DNA of 64,000 nt from Trachythela sp. YZ-2020 (GCA_016169945.1 JADLSH010000155.1:2673501-2737500); one strand, 5' to 3'; positions 26,401-37,315 are shown, counted from the stretch's first letter. Notes: generated by a model not told the origin, from the letters alone. Made by a program: numbers and translations.

Positions 26401-26500
26401 TTGTCTTTAGACTTATTGTTTCGAGCTATATAAATATTTGTGTGTGAATTGGAAAAAACTGGGAGAACTACAACAAGAACAAACAACAAGCACGAGACCC
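26401..26500 (+). repeat. Dispersed or duplicated 90-100-bp repeat, copy 1
   Basis: Shares TCTTTAGACTT, ATATTTGTGTG, AGAACTACAACAAGAAC and GAGACCC blocks, in order, with 27393-27478. Non-coding. Confidence 0.7.
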
Positions 26501-26700
26501 TCACATCATTAATTACATCTTCCTTTCCCTACCGATAGGAATAGTGTCAGTTATTTATAGTAAATATATTATTTTATGAGTATGCTACTGGTATTACATC
26601 GTTTACTGGCATTTTAACCCGATACTCGAAAATATGCAGTATCTCAATGTTTAAAGGTAAGCATTACCTCATGCAGTCATGCAGTCATGCAGTATCTATC

Positions 26701-26727
26701 GTAGGGTAGTAGGCACTACTACCCTAC
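26701..26727. repeat. Perfect 12-bp hairpin beside TCATGCAG tandem
   Basis: GTAGGGTAGTAG, loop GCA, CTACTACCCTAC. Just upstream (about 26669-26692) is a three-copy TCATGCAG repeat. A stem this long with a 3-nt loop is an efficient cruciform or replication-slippage structure. No gene function is evident. Confidence 0.9.
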
Positions 26728-27392
26728 TGCTGTTAAACGAGGCTGTTTACCCACCTTGTTGGCTGTCACTTTTTGATGTAGTTATTATACCATCTGCAAT
26801 ACTCGTCTTCGAATTTCCCTATGCCGCTAAAACAGTTTGGGTAATTCCTCTATCAAACGTTTTTTGCTCTGTATTGGTTTGAATGTTGGTGACTGTTCAT
26901 GTCTTGTCGCTTTATCGGTTTGTGACATCGCTAGCTTGTGTATGGCACAGTTGAATTGATAGCAGGATCATGCGCGTTTGTGACATAAACTGTGCAGCAG
27001 ATATTTTGCCGCTGAACTCGCACTCAATGGCACTGCTGCCAAAGTGGTGTATTCTGCATCCATCTATTCTGTAAGGATGGTATATGACGAGTCTATTGCG
27101 CAGACTACCTGTGGATATACCATGCGAGATAATCTTAGGAGGATATTTACGTTTTTAACTTTCTTCTGCTGTTTCGAATATATCGGATCATATAGCTGCC
27201 TTTTTACCCTACCCAAATGAGTAGATTGACTGCATTTTCAGCTTCCTTTCTTGATTTAAGCAGGCCAGAGAACATTAGTTTCGTCGCCAATTTTCCTTGA
27301 GATTTTCGCCGTCCCATAGCATCATAGAAGGTTCTATTCCGCTTAGTTAGTATGTTTGGTATTTAGTATGTTTTTACTCCTGACACCATGTA

Positions 27393-27478
27393 ATAGTCTT
27401 TAGACTTTATATTTTCGTGCCATATATATTTGTGTGAACACTGAGAAAACTACAAGAACAACAACAACCGTGAGACCC
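27393..27478 (+). repeat. Dispersed or duplicated 90-100-bp repeat, copy 2
   Basis: Diverged relative of 26401-26500, same orientation, about 0.98 kb away. Either an old local duplication or two insertions of one family. Confidence 0.7.
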
Positions 27479-28192
27479 TAGTGGGAGGTCTCCGTCCTGA
27501 AGTACCATTACAGCAAAAACAAAATTTATGTTCTTACACTAAATTCAAACGCGATTGGTTGATGGTTTCCGGTAAATATTCCTTTGTGCAGTTGCTATAC
27601 TTGCAGTAAAGACACAAATGACCTCATGTTTGAAAGAGGAAAAACAAGCTTTACCATAAGATCCAAATCGTTTCATGAGGTGTAGTATTCGAAAGCTAAC
27701 CGAGAAAAAAGACGGATTTTGTGTTTTTAAACACTCTGTTTTGAGTTTATTACATCATCCACATTGTAATGATTTATGTTGAATTGACATTATATCTACC
27801 TGTGTGGATCGAAATCTATAGTATAATGCCAAATAGTATATATCCTACATAATATTCATAAATATAGTTTAATCTACTTTATTTCAAAATTAATTTCATT
27901 TCATTACAATTTAAGTCTTTGATGGGAAAGTATGTAAACGTTGAGGTGACTTTATAAAACCGGCAGTGAAGAAAATTTCTTTATATAGATAATTTTTGAA
28001 AGCATGCAAATCCTGCCATCTCTGACTGTATATGTGTTCTCTTATTTTCCTATGGTGGGATCAAGTTCCTCTTGTTAGTCATGTTTACTTGAATTGTTTG
28101 ATGAATTTGAATTTAGTTTGATTGGTTAAAATATAGAGACATGACTACAATACGGTATTAAATATTCTGTTTCACATTTGTAGAAAGTTTAT

Positions 28193-28423
28193 CGCCTGTA
28201 TTCTGAAAGCTCACTCACACTCACACTCAAAGAGTGGAGGTTCAATCTGAGCTTCCCTTGAGTGTCAGTGCTGTTTTTGAATAGCTGGAGGGTTAGTGCC
28301 GTACCTTACTATGTGAGTACTCACCCTCCAGCTATTCAAAAACAGCATTGACACTCAAGAGAAGCTCAGATAGAACCACCACTCTTTGAGTGTGAGTGTG
28401 AGTGAGCTTTTAGAATGCAGGCG
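28193..28423. repeat. 231-bp near-perfect foldback upstream of GPCR
   Basis: The arms 28193-28294 and 28322-28423 (102 bp each) match in inverse with about 7 differences and bracket a 27-bp loop. Outer ends are CGCCTG and CAGGCG. TAT immediately flanks each side, which could be a 3-bp target duplication or chance. The arms carry ACTCACACTCAC repeats. A transcript through this region would fold into a stem of about 100 bp. It ends 62 bp before the GPCR ATG, so it may lie in the promoter or 5' UTR. Confidence 0.92.
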
Positions 28424-28485
28424 TATGTCTTATTCAACTGTTGCGACTATTGCTCAGTACATCCAAACGTTATAATTAAGAAACA

Positions 28486-29469
28486 ATGACAGCACCGACC
28501 GATAGTATACATGAAGACAAGGCGGTTGATCAGGCTGTAGGTGTCAGGTTTCCTGTGACGATATCAGTCTACAAACCAATGTTTTTATTTTCTGAAATTG
28601 GCAATGGGTTTGTCATCTACTCGCTGGCATATCTCAAACGTCGTCGACGCACAGCCATCGATAGTTACATATTAAATCTCGCAATTGCTGATATTCTAAT
28701 AACAACGTTGTCGCTGTTCAATGCAACAGAGTACATCAATAACGAGTGGGAATTAGGTGAGGCAATGTGTAAAATTCATGGTCAAATGTTGGAAGCATGC
28801 TTGACTGTCTCAACATTGACGCTTTTGACCATTAGCTATAACCGTAAAAAGGCAGTGAATGATCCTTTTAAGATACTTTATAATGCAAGGAAAACATTAA
28901 GGCGAAATATTGCTCTGATATGGTCAGCGGCTTTTGTTCTCACTTCTCCGTTGTCGTATGCTTACACAGTTGCAAAAAGAAGCAGCAGATTTCATTGTAG
29001 TAACACAAATTTTGAGGAGATGTGTCGACAAATATATTACCTACTGCAAGCTGTAATTCTATTCTTCGTTCTTGTCGCGATCATGATAGTGTCTCAAAGG
29101 AAGATAACCAAAGGTTTACGACAGCATTCCCAGATTTTTCAGTCGACAGTGGACATCACAAATGCTAATTACATAAGAGTAATGACACATGAAAAAAGGG
29201 TTAGCAAGTTTCTTACTTGGATATGGATTGTTTTTGTTTGCTGTTTTACACCTTTCATCACTCTGCGCACCATACACCATTTTACATCCATAAGAAGAAA
29301 CGAAATATGGAACCAAATCTGGCACGTTAGTCACTTAATGCTCCTACTTAATTCCGCTATTAATCCATTCTTGTACTACCGGACAACTAACAGGGACGGT
29401 GCTAATGTTAGTAGAATGGTAAAGTTATTTTGTTGTATTCCACAAGAAAACAGGAGTGACGTTTCATGA
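28486..29469 (+). CDS. Class A (rhodopsin-like) GPCR, intronless
   Basis: This 327-residue seven-helix receptor is predicted to sit in the plasma membrane and couple to G proteins. Visible landmarks: GN in TM1 (Asn40), NLAIAD in TM2 (Asp69), the TM3 cysteine Cys95 with a partner Cys171 or Cys180 in the second extracellular loop, Trp146 in TM4, CFTP in TM6 (253-256) and NPFLY in TM7 (293-297), then CC near the tail. The DRY box is N-R-K (119-121), retaining Arg but not the Asp or Tyr. The canonical TM5 proline is not seen. The start context AAACAATGA is favourable. The overall pattern resembles peptide or amine-type receptors, but the ligand cannot be told. Lineage-specific intronless GPCRs are common in cnidarians. 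Confidence 0.9.
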   Translation: MTAPTDSIHEDKAVDQAVGVRFPVTISVYKPMFLFSEIGNGFVIYSLAYLKRRRRTAIDSYILNLAIADILITTLSLFNATEYINNEWELGEAMCKIHGQMLEACLTVSTLTLLTISYNRKKAVNDPFKILYNARKTLRRNIALIWSAAFVLTSPLSYAYTVAKRSSRFHCSNTNFEEMCRQIYYLLQAVILFFVLVAIMIVSQRKITKGLRQHSQIFQSTVDITNANYIRVMTHEKRVSKFLTWIWIVFVCCFTPFITLRTIHHFTSIRRNEIWNQIWHVSHLMLLLNSAINPFLYYRTTNRDGANVSRMVKLFCCIPQENRSDVS

Positions 29470-29571
29470 GAGCAACAGTTACATACGAGTTCACATGTGT
29501 CTCTTGAAATGAATAAGATGATGTGCAAAAAATAGCTGAAGTTTTGCCGCATTATTCTAAAAGCCTGGAAA

Positions 29572-29577
29572 AATAAA
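29572..29577 (+). terminator. Polyadenylation signal of the GPCR gene
   Basis: AATAAA 103 bp downstream of the GPCR stop codon, in a suitable position for 3' end formation. Confidence 0.7.
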
Positions 29578-29579
29578 GC

Positions 29580-30960
29580 TACAAAGGGCTTAAATGTATT
29601 CTTCTTAATATGTGGGGGCTTACTAGAGAGGGGGCGTATTTGAGAGGCGTAATAGAGGATTACAGGACAACATGAACAAGAATACGCATAGGTAGGATGT
29701 ATAATTAATGATTTCAGATATTTTTGAGCGGACTAAATTTTCCCACTCATGATCGTCTTTTCGTCTTACCTATGCAACCACTGATTTTTACCACGAATAA
29801 CAATCTTTCGTTTTCGAACTATGAGAAGGGTTAATTAAAAGAGTATATTATAATCACTATATGCTAATAGTGGAAGTCATGCGAGAGAGAGAGGAGGGGC
29901 GGTGGGAAATAAGGCAAAATATAAGGAAAAAAGCTGGGAAAAACTCTAAAGTCAAAGTAAATGTGTTATTTTTAGTTTTTAAATGTCATGCATTAACCTG
30001 GCCACTCATTTTAGATAATGATAACTAATATAGAAAAAACTGAGCAATTATGCCGTACTAAACTATAGTAAAACACTCACCTTTGTGTGGTGAAAAGCTA
30101 ACATTTACATCGCTTCAAAACAAAATGGCAGCCACGATAACAAAATACGGATTGACAGGATAATTTATTTGTTGCCATATGGCAACACTGCCCGACAAAG
30201 AGTTAAAAAGAGGCAGGGATCTAATGCAGCATGCCTGTTAGACGGTAAAGACGTAGTCCTTTTTGTAAGTTATTAATTTAACTCAGCAAGATAATCACTG
30301 CAGCGTGACGTTTCTAAGTAGTGTAGGATACAAGGGCCACTTGTTCGATGAATGAAAAATGTTAAAAGTATAGCTATTGAGACGAACTAACCAGAATAGC
30401 GCGATACATACGGGCTAGGTTTCCCAAACAAACTACACCATCTTAACAATTGCTAACTACGGGTAACAATGCACTTGTTTTTCGTGGCGTAGTACCGTTT
30501 CATACCCCCAGTAGATACGGATGACGTACTATTTTGTCCACCAAGACGAACTGCGCATTCAAGCTAGCGCTCGTGTGAATAAACACATCATGTCCAATAC
30601 TGTCAATACGATACAGTCGTGAAAAAGCTTCAAGACACGTCAAATTTGAACAGATTTTAAGCCAGTGTTCACGATCGTATGAACTCGTCAATGCAATAGG
30701 CGGTCTTCGAAAGCGGACGTTTATTTACATAATATGTCAACAATTCTTACGGTCGTGCCATTCGTAAAGCTACTAAGTCAATGCACGACGCGTTAGAATC
30801 GTATAGACCGTGAACAACTGCTCACGACCCCTATCAACTCGGCGCGAACGCTTATTGCCGTAAGTCAATTTCGTAATTCTCGTTTTTTAAAACCCTGTTT
30901 TTCGTAAGCACAATGATAAGGATTGAATATATCATGTTATCTCGTTCTTCATTGGGCTTT
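29580..30960. other. Intergenic DNA, nothing recognised
   Basis: Short frames only. No splice-compatible coding trace, RNA gene or clear repeat boundary was seen. Confidence 0.55.
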
Positions 30961-31260
30961 GTTGGCGCAGCCGGCAGAACAAGCGACTTTCACCTCTGAG
31001 TCTTGAGTTCGATTCTCGCTGAGGACTTATCACATTCATGTTAAAAGAGGGTTACAATTCCATGACACGCACGAAATAGGGTTAGGGTTAGGGATTGGGT
31101 CGGGATTGGGGTCAAGATCAAAGAGAAATATTCGTGATTGCGTGTCATGGAATTATAACCTAAAAGAGTGAGCCAACGCTCTGCCGAAAGTGGTGGATTT
31201 TCTCCATGCACTCCGGTTTCCTCCCACCGGGAAAGTTGACTGGGTGGGTTAGGATATACA
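30961..31260 (+). mobile_element. tRNA-derived SINE-like repeat
   Basis: A perfect match to the pol III A-box consensus (TGGCGCAGCCG at 30963-30973) is followed 43 bp later by a B-box-like AGTTCGATTCT (31006-31016; 9 of 11). The downstream body holds CACTCCGGTTTCCTCCCACC (about 31208-31227), which resembles a core shared by several invertebrate SINEs. The body is interrupted at 31050 by a 111-bp MITE. The 3' end is not defined. Confidence 0.6.
31050..31160. mobile_element. 111-bp MITE with telomere-like interior
   Basis: Termini GGTTACAATTCCATGACACG and its inverse (one mismatch in 20) are flanked by exact TAAAAGAG duplications (31042-31049 and 31161-31168). The interior contains two TTAGGG units preceded by a partial one (ATAGGGTTAGGGTTAGGGATT), then degenerate G-rich units. 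The target lies inside a SINE-like repeat. Confidence 0.9.
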
Positions 31261-31409
31261 GATTAGGAAAATAACATCATAATTGTTGTAAAAATATATA
31301 ATTTAGGCTAAGTACATGATATAGGTAAGCGAGATACTTGTTGTGATAGGTCACTGAAAATCCCCAACGGCGAGTAAGCTAAATAATGTATGTATGCGAA
31401 TATATATTA

Positions 31410-32384
31410 GCGGAATATGACTATGTGAATGTAGCATGGTGCCTCGGTCGTTCTTTCAAATCGAAACGAGACTAAGGGGTTATCGGAGAAAATGGAAGAT
31501 GATTCAGGGTCGTTTTTCAATATATGAAAATTGAAGGTATGGTAAGAGCGAAGTAGGGTATTTTTTTTGGGAACATTGGACACAGGGTGTCTAAGGGTTT
31601 TAATATCTGGGAATGTGGGGAGTCTTCGAAACGGCAGTGTATAAGAGAGAGGTAGGATAGCCGCTTTTTATACAAACGTTTCTCATTTCCTGACTTTTGG
31701 TATGGAAGTCCTCAGCCGGCTTGTAGAACACAGAAGTAACAAACCTATTGTCAATGATCTACCATGTGAACTGGAGTGCTGGGTGGAAGTTATTAATAAA
31801 GTTAATAAACTGCTCCAACTCTCCAATTGAACATGATCCTGTGCCGAAACAGTCATCAATGCACCTACCAAAGTAATCAGGTATGAGATAAGTGTACTGC
31901 CCGCAGATCTGCTTTTTCACATAAATTGGCATAATTGGGACCATTCTAGTTCCCATGGATACACCAATTATTTGGTGGTAATGCTCACGATCAAATAAAA
32001 AATTGTTGATGGTAAGCACTAACTCAGGCAAACAGATAAAAACAGTGGTAGAGGGCTCCTTGTCTGGGCGTTTATTTAGGAATAATCTAAATGCCCTCAA
32101 ACCATCATGATGGGGAATAACAGTGTACAAGGATTTGACATCCATTTTTAAAATGAATTTGTAAGTACCATGAAATTGAATGTTCTGAGAAATTTGAAGA
32201 GCGTGTTTGGTATTCTTGAGATATGATGGTAAGTCCTCAAAAAAGGATGCCATAATACGGTCGAGGTAGCTGGATATGAGCTTTGTGGGACAATCGCAAG
32301 GAGAGACAATGCGTCTACCTGGGTTGTTGGGTTTGGGAAGTTTGGGAAAGAAATACATGACCATAAGACTGAACTAAAAATCAA
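31410..32384 (-). pseudogene. Penelope-like reverse transcriptase fragment
   Basis: The minus-strand frame 32364-31759 shows RT motifs of the Penelope type: RRIVSPCDCPTKLISSYLD, motif A as KMDVKSLYTVIP, a VSMGTRMVPIMPIYV block corresponding to the usual GT.MAP.YAN, and the catalytic region RCIDDCF, where Cys replaces the usual aromatic residue. The coding trace continues in other frames (GYPTSLLYTAV, then NDPESSSIFSDNPLVSF at about 31540-31460), the usual end of the RT. No GIY-YIG endonuclease is visible. Multiple frame breaks mean it is inactive. It lies immediately downstream of the Gypsy pol end and may have replaced that element's 3' LTR. Confidence 0.75.
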
Positions 32385-32429
32385 ACAAAGGTAAAAATTG
32401 TTCGAAAGGAACAGTTACTCCTTTAGTAC

Positions 32430-33940
32430 ATCAAATAGTCGTTAAACCTGGCAAGTCTTGTAGTTCTTCGACTTCTGCCTCTGCAAGCTCCTAGTGCTTG
32501 TGGCGTATCAGGAACCGGATCAGCAGTGGGCGTTGTCATGATTTCAGAAACAGCTTCAGTTGTCGACGCTTTTTTCAAGCGTGGTTCCTCATCATTTGGT
32601 CCTGACTGGATGGCAGTTTGCTCTTATCCTTGGCCATGCGGTACAGTCGCGGGTTGGTCCGCCGGATAGTTTTCGTCTTCAAATTTTCTTAAATGTTACG
32701 GTTTCGTATGTAAGTAGAGCCCTCTGCAGCTACTTCGTAGGAACGGATGCCAACTTTTTCACAGCCTTCTGACCGAGTTTCTCAGGTTAGACTTTTACTC
32801 TGTCACCCTTGCGTACAGAAGTGGCTCCAGCATCCGTGTACCCCTGTTATCATATTTTTGTTGCCCTTTCTGTTGCTTCTGAATGTTACTCTGAACATCT
32901 TCGGTTACGCGCAGCATTAACAAACTTGTCGTTGTGGGCAAAATTGTCCGTGTTCGCCTACTCATTAATCTTTGAACAGGACTTGATGCCATTCCCTCCT
33001 GTGGGGTGTTGCGTATAGTAAGGAGTGCCAGGTAAATATCATTGTTATTTTCCTGAGCCATTCTCACTGCTTTTTTGCTTGGTTGACGGCCGCTTCCACT
33101 TCACCATTTGACTGATGATGATGTGGACTTTTTTGGCAAAAAACTTGAATTCTTGCGAACTGAAATGTGGGCCATTATCGGACACGAGTTCTTCCGGAAC
33201 GCCTTACCTAGCCAGTGGTCCTTCAATTTGTTGATGATGATGGTGGTGATAGTTGGGCTGTATCTCGATCTATCACGAAAAAGTTCGAGTAATAATCTAC
33301 CGTAACAAGATAGTCTGGAAAAGATCTACAGCGATCTTAGCCAATGGTCGATCAGGGATCTGGTGACTCATCAGCTTTCCCGTTCTGATGTGGTTTGAAA
33401 GATGCGCATGGCTCGCATTTGGAGATGTGTTCCTTAATGTCGTTGCTCATGTTTGGCCAGAAAAGGCTTTCTTGGGCTCATCTTAGGATTGATCCTACTC
33501 CTTGTTGGGCATTGTGAAACTCCCGCATCAGTTCCATCGCAGCGATGCTGGAAGTACCATCCTATCTCTTGTAAGAGAAAGACCGTCCTGCCAGACCAGT
33601 TCCCCGCGGTGGGCAAAATATGGGGTTACTTCGAAGGTTTCTTTTACTGTGTGGCCATCCACCTTGGACAGTCGCTTTCACCAACTGGAGTGATTCGTCC
33701 TTTGCAGTTGCTTATCTGAATTTGCTACGGTGCCAGATGTTGCCACGAACTGGTTTATCTCTTCGAGCGGTTCAATTTGTTCTATTTCATCAACTAATTG
33801 TGAGTGGGCTTTGGAGGTCGTCTTGCTGCTATAATATCTGCTTGAAATATCGGCCAGATGCATTCCTTTCCGATGACAAAGACGATTATAGACTTTATGA
33901 AAAATCACACGCTAGCCTCGTCAACTTTCGCTGATTTCCA
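32430..33940 (-). pseudogene. Ty3/Gypsy RNase H tail and integrase fragment
   Basis: Reading the minus strand from 33908: the end of the RNase H/linker (RKGMHLADISSRYY, EIEQIEPLEEINQF), the integrase zinc-finger region (LFWPNMSNDIKEHISKCEPC), core fragments, and the C-terminal part (33067-32798: LALLTIRNTPQEGMASSPVQ RLMSRRTRTILP). A basic tail reaches about 32430. This is the order expected in Ty3/Gypsy pol. Frames are repeatedly interrupted, so the protein is not functional. It is the downstream half of the element whose gag, protease and RT start lie at 35930-37250. Confidence 0.8.
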
Positions 33941-33954
33941 CGAGGGCGTTTCCA

Positions 33955-34442
33955 TTACATAAATAAATAAATGATAACATGATAAAAAACAACAACAACA
34001 ATTTACATATTTACAACAGTCAACCTAATAATATGGCTATAATAATTATATTTACAGTTTATTATGAGAAATTGTGAGGACCGATTTCGTTTTGAAATAT
34101 TCGCAATGAATCCGAATAACGCAAATCTGCAGGTAAGGAAATCCACAGTTTCGCCCCGTCGTAAGAAAAAATTTTATTTGCAGAGATACAAAAGGTATTT
34201 GCATAAATGTAGAGGAACTCCTGAGCTCGTAATCTGTGATATCGCTTTTACACATAAAAATATTAACTTAACAAGTGCGTCAGGGGCCAAGTCATTTAAA
34301 ACTTTATACATTTGTACTGCTTTTGACTTGGCTCGTTGAGACTCAAGAGTTTCCCACACTAAGGCAGTAATTTCTTGTAAGGCAGGAGTATCATTTTTCA
34401 TACCCATTACTACTCTCGCCGCTCTATTCTGAAGTTTTTGAA
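33955..34442 (-). mobile_element. 5'-truncated LINE tail inserted in a coding exon
   Basis: The minus-strand reading starts LQKLQNRAARVVMG and continues LESQRAKSKAVQMYKVLNDL; a later frame gives SYDGAKLWISLPADLRYSDS. This is the standard C-terminal segment of CR1/L2/jockey-type ORF2. The 5' junction cuts the neighbouring exon after TYD near 34443, so the insertion truncated that gene. An ATTTATTTATTT run (plus-strand AAATAAATAAAT) lies at the 3' end near 33957-33975. Confidence 0.72.
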
Positions 34443-35400
34443 GTCATAAGTCAGGAAGAATGTTTTCAATTTTTCCAGGTCACTTTTGATCTCGATGTTT
34501 CTGGTCGCCTTGTGAACAGTTTCTTCATAGTCTTCTTTGGATATAAAAATAACCTCATCGGTCCGGCATTCAACACTTGCACTTGTTTGTGCCACTTCAT
34601 CGTTGGCCTCGGAGTCTTGACTTCCACAGCTTAAAGTAGCAGTTGACTCGGTGTCTTGGCTTCTGGTTGGCTGTGTGATGGAAAGACTCGCAGACACAGA
34701 ATCGTTATTATCTCTTCTGTCTGGCTCACTCAGCAAATAAGTGGATAGACCCTCAAGCTATATTTGAAAATTCTATGTCTTAATATTGCAATCTTACCAC
34801 CCTCATTATAATACTATATCTAAGGAATGAGCAGCATGTCATTGACAGACTTGCAAGGAGTTCTGGATATGGGTCTTAGTTGCCCTGATAATTGAGAAAT
34901 TGTCAGAAAATACTATTTTCAAGTGATTATAATATAATTTATTTATCTACTTGAGTGTTTTTAATGAGTGCAATAGTGCATGTTTCTCTACAACTAAAAG
35001 TAATCTGTATAACTTTTTTAGTCACCATTTCACATCATCATTTGACATCATCTTCACATTTTTCTATGAAATACCTATGAATAATATAGTATATATAGCA
35101 TACTTTTAGATATTTTATGTAAGTATTGCTTACCTTCTTTTCAATTGCATCAGGAGATAGTTGTTTTGACAAATGCCGAGTAAAATTCCTCTTTTTGAGG
35201 CACTGCTGAACACAACTTTTGCAGATGTGGGTAACTTTTTTCGAGGTTATATTTTTTTCATCCGCTATAAACTTAGCAAATGCTTCGGCCAATTCACCTA
35301 AACCGAATGCTCTCAAGTTGACCATCCGGCTAGAGCCATCAATGACATCTGACCTCTCGTCGTGAAAAGGATTATTGCAATTTTTCCAAAACTTAGGCAT
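34443..35400 (-). CDS. 5' exons of an unrecognised cysteine-containing protein, truncated
   Basis: Exon 1 spans 35400-35134 (89 codons from the ATG) and ends AAGAAG|GTAAGC. Exon 2 starts at 34724 after CTGAGTGAG, and both junctions are phase 0. Exon 1 has C..P.HDE near the N-terminus and ICKSC...C in the middle (residues about 70-80), a possible zinc-binding arrangement. Exon 2 is Ser/Thr/Glu-rich and then charged (EDYEETVHKATRNIEIKSDL). The reading ends at the LINE junction near 34443. GC-richer DNA sits upstream. I do not recognise the family; it could be host or part of a DNA transposon. It separates the two Gypsy blocks, so it or its carrier may have inserted into Gypsy. Confidence 0.5.
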
Positions 35401-35929
35401 TTTAGACTAAATTTAAAAGCAGGTGAGTAGAAACAAGCGACGAACTTTGAAAGTGTTTTGTGTGTAGAATGAAAAGTTTCCCGCCCGCGGGAAAATTAAA
35501 TGTTCGATCGAACATCACTATCGCGGGCTTCTTTTCGACATCTTAGGCGACGCTGGTAAGCTATCTTGAGTTGTTGATTTAAAAGAAATCGTTTCTATAT
35601 TTATTTGATATGATAATAACAAAAACGATAGACAAAAAACAATCAGAATGTTATTTGCGAAAGGATTTCGTTCGGACGTTGTGAATTCAAAGTGCAATAT
35701 TTAGGCTCGCGCAAGGCAAAGTTTGAAGGCCTATATCTTCGCAACAACGCGATAAATCACAAATTGCCGCGAGGAATCTCAGGAGAAATCCTTTTTGAAG
35801 AACATATCTTGATTTCATGAAAAAATATTAAAAATCCACTTGCAACGAAGCTCGAAAGTGACTGCCTGTGTTTGTTTATAAATTTCGCAATTTACGCGTT
35901 CTGATTGGCTTAGAGTCAAAATATAAACT

Positions 35930-37250
35930 AATGCGCTGATTGGTCCAGAACGAAATTCACCCTTGTTTAATCCACGTAGATTCTCAAGTCTCCGGAAGCC
36001 TTTCGCCGAAGGACAAGTGGACTTGCCCACTCTGATGATGACTTCTCTATGATGCCATCATTTAGCCTTGCTTTTAGATTACTTTTTACTTCCTCTCGAT
36101 ATCCGAATTGGATTCTGCGTTAAGGCTGTTTAACCGGAAGGGCCTCTGGTCTCAGATGAATGTGATGTTTAATTTTACGCCTAGATTACATTTCCCTAAA
36201 TCACTTTTACTCTTGGAGAAGATGTCAGAGTACGATAGTATATTAGCTTCTCTAATTTATTTCCCTGACAACGCACTCTTAGTTAAGTTCACATTAATTT
36301 CATTTACTGTACTTGTTGTACTGCTGGTATGCATTTTGACATTATAAACTGTAGATTTTTCTTTTCAGGAGTTGAGATGACATGGCTCTCTTCAGATTCA
36401 GAAATAATACCCGTTCTTTGGTTTTTGAATATTGTAACAGAATTTGAAGTCAAATTTACAGCATGCTAAAGCTCAAGTCAGTTTCACCTCGAATTGTAAT
36501 TGGTAGGTTAGTTATTGAAACTGGTCAAACACCTGATTATCTAACTTCTAAACCGGGGACAGTGGCACAAATTAAACTAACTTCTGCCCCAGTGTCTATC
36601 AGGAAAATTGTTCCAACGCCATTTACAATTCATTCGACATGATAGCTGTTCCTTTTGGCTCTGGCAGTTTGTACCGTGTTGATCTTAGTTTCAGGTAAAA
36701 GGTTTCTATATTGGTATATGACCCATCCTGACTGTTTAGGGCTGAACCGGGGGTCTGTTGCCAGCCTCTCCTTCGTTTAAAGAAGAGTAGGTGCGTTCCC
36801 AGTTTCCCATTACATGCCCTGAATATATCAGACGGTTTCGAGTAAGGTCTCTGTAAAATCTCTTACCTCCTTTTTTAACTGCTACGGCTTGGAAAGTACG
36901 TTGATTCTTAAGAATTTCATCTAATTTGTGTTTCAGGCTGGACTGTTCGACTTCTTCCACACTTGTGTTTGTACATACAACAGGGTTATCTGGTTTTCCA
37001 GCACCTTGTGCAGCAGAAACTTTTTTGGTAACTCCTTGTCCTTCTTCTAAGGTAGATATTTGCGTAATAACGCCAAACCTCCCTCGCATCTCTCTTTCAA
37101 CGCCTGCGAATGTTCTTTATAACTCTTTTTCACCTTCTCTGATTGTTGATGATAAAACGTTTTGGCATCATCTTTCAAAAACACTGCCAAATACAGACCT
37201 GCTTTCTCGTCAGATCGTTGACACCGACGTAGATTTCGAAATCGCGTAAA
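35930..37250 (-). pseudogene. Ty3/Gypsy gag, protease and RT start
   Basis: On the minus strand: gag-like AKTFYHQQSEKVKKSYKEHS (about 37190-37130), a divergent linker (37089-36736), the aspartic protease motif GTIFLIDTGAEVSLI (about 36625-36575), the pre-RT segment SDIFSKSKSDLGKCNL (about 36240-36190), and the RT start FGYREEVKSNLKARLNDGII ... SSEWASPLVL (about 36110-36010), reaching RIYVDLNK near 35960. Order and motifs are those of Ty3/Gypsy. Gag is very short and starts close to the primer-binding site, implying a deletion. Stops and frameshifts are frequent. Confidence 0.78.
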
Positions 37251-37315
37251 ATTATCTAATATCCTCGTCTTATTTTCAGGTAGTACTGTTTTGTTCGATC
37301 CAATACTGCCACCAG

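Larger units (their letters stand above)
23026..28192. other. 5-kb non-coding region upstream of the GPCR
   Basis: No convincing gene. Recognised pieces are a LINE tail near 25320-25470, a pair of related 90-bp repeats (26401-26500 and 27393-27478) and a perfect 12-bp hairpin at 26701-26727. The short frame at 26679-26882 overlaps repeats and has no motif. Regulatory DNA for the downstream GPCR may lie here but cannot be seen directly. Confidence 0.5.

Noticed and set aside
31078..31097. Internal telomere or chromosome-fusion scar
   Set aside because: The TTAGGG units lie inside a 111-bp element with inverted ends and a target duplication, so transposition explains them.
33453..33934. Plus-strand open frames of 60-104 codons
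   Set aside because: They are antisense to the Gypsy RNase H/integrase coding trace on the minus strand.
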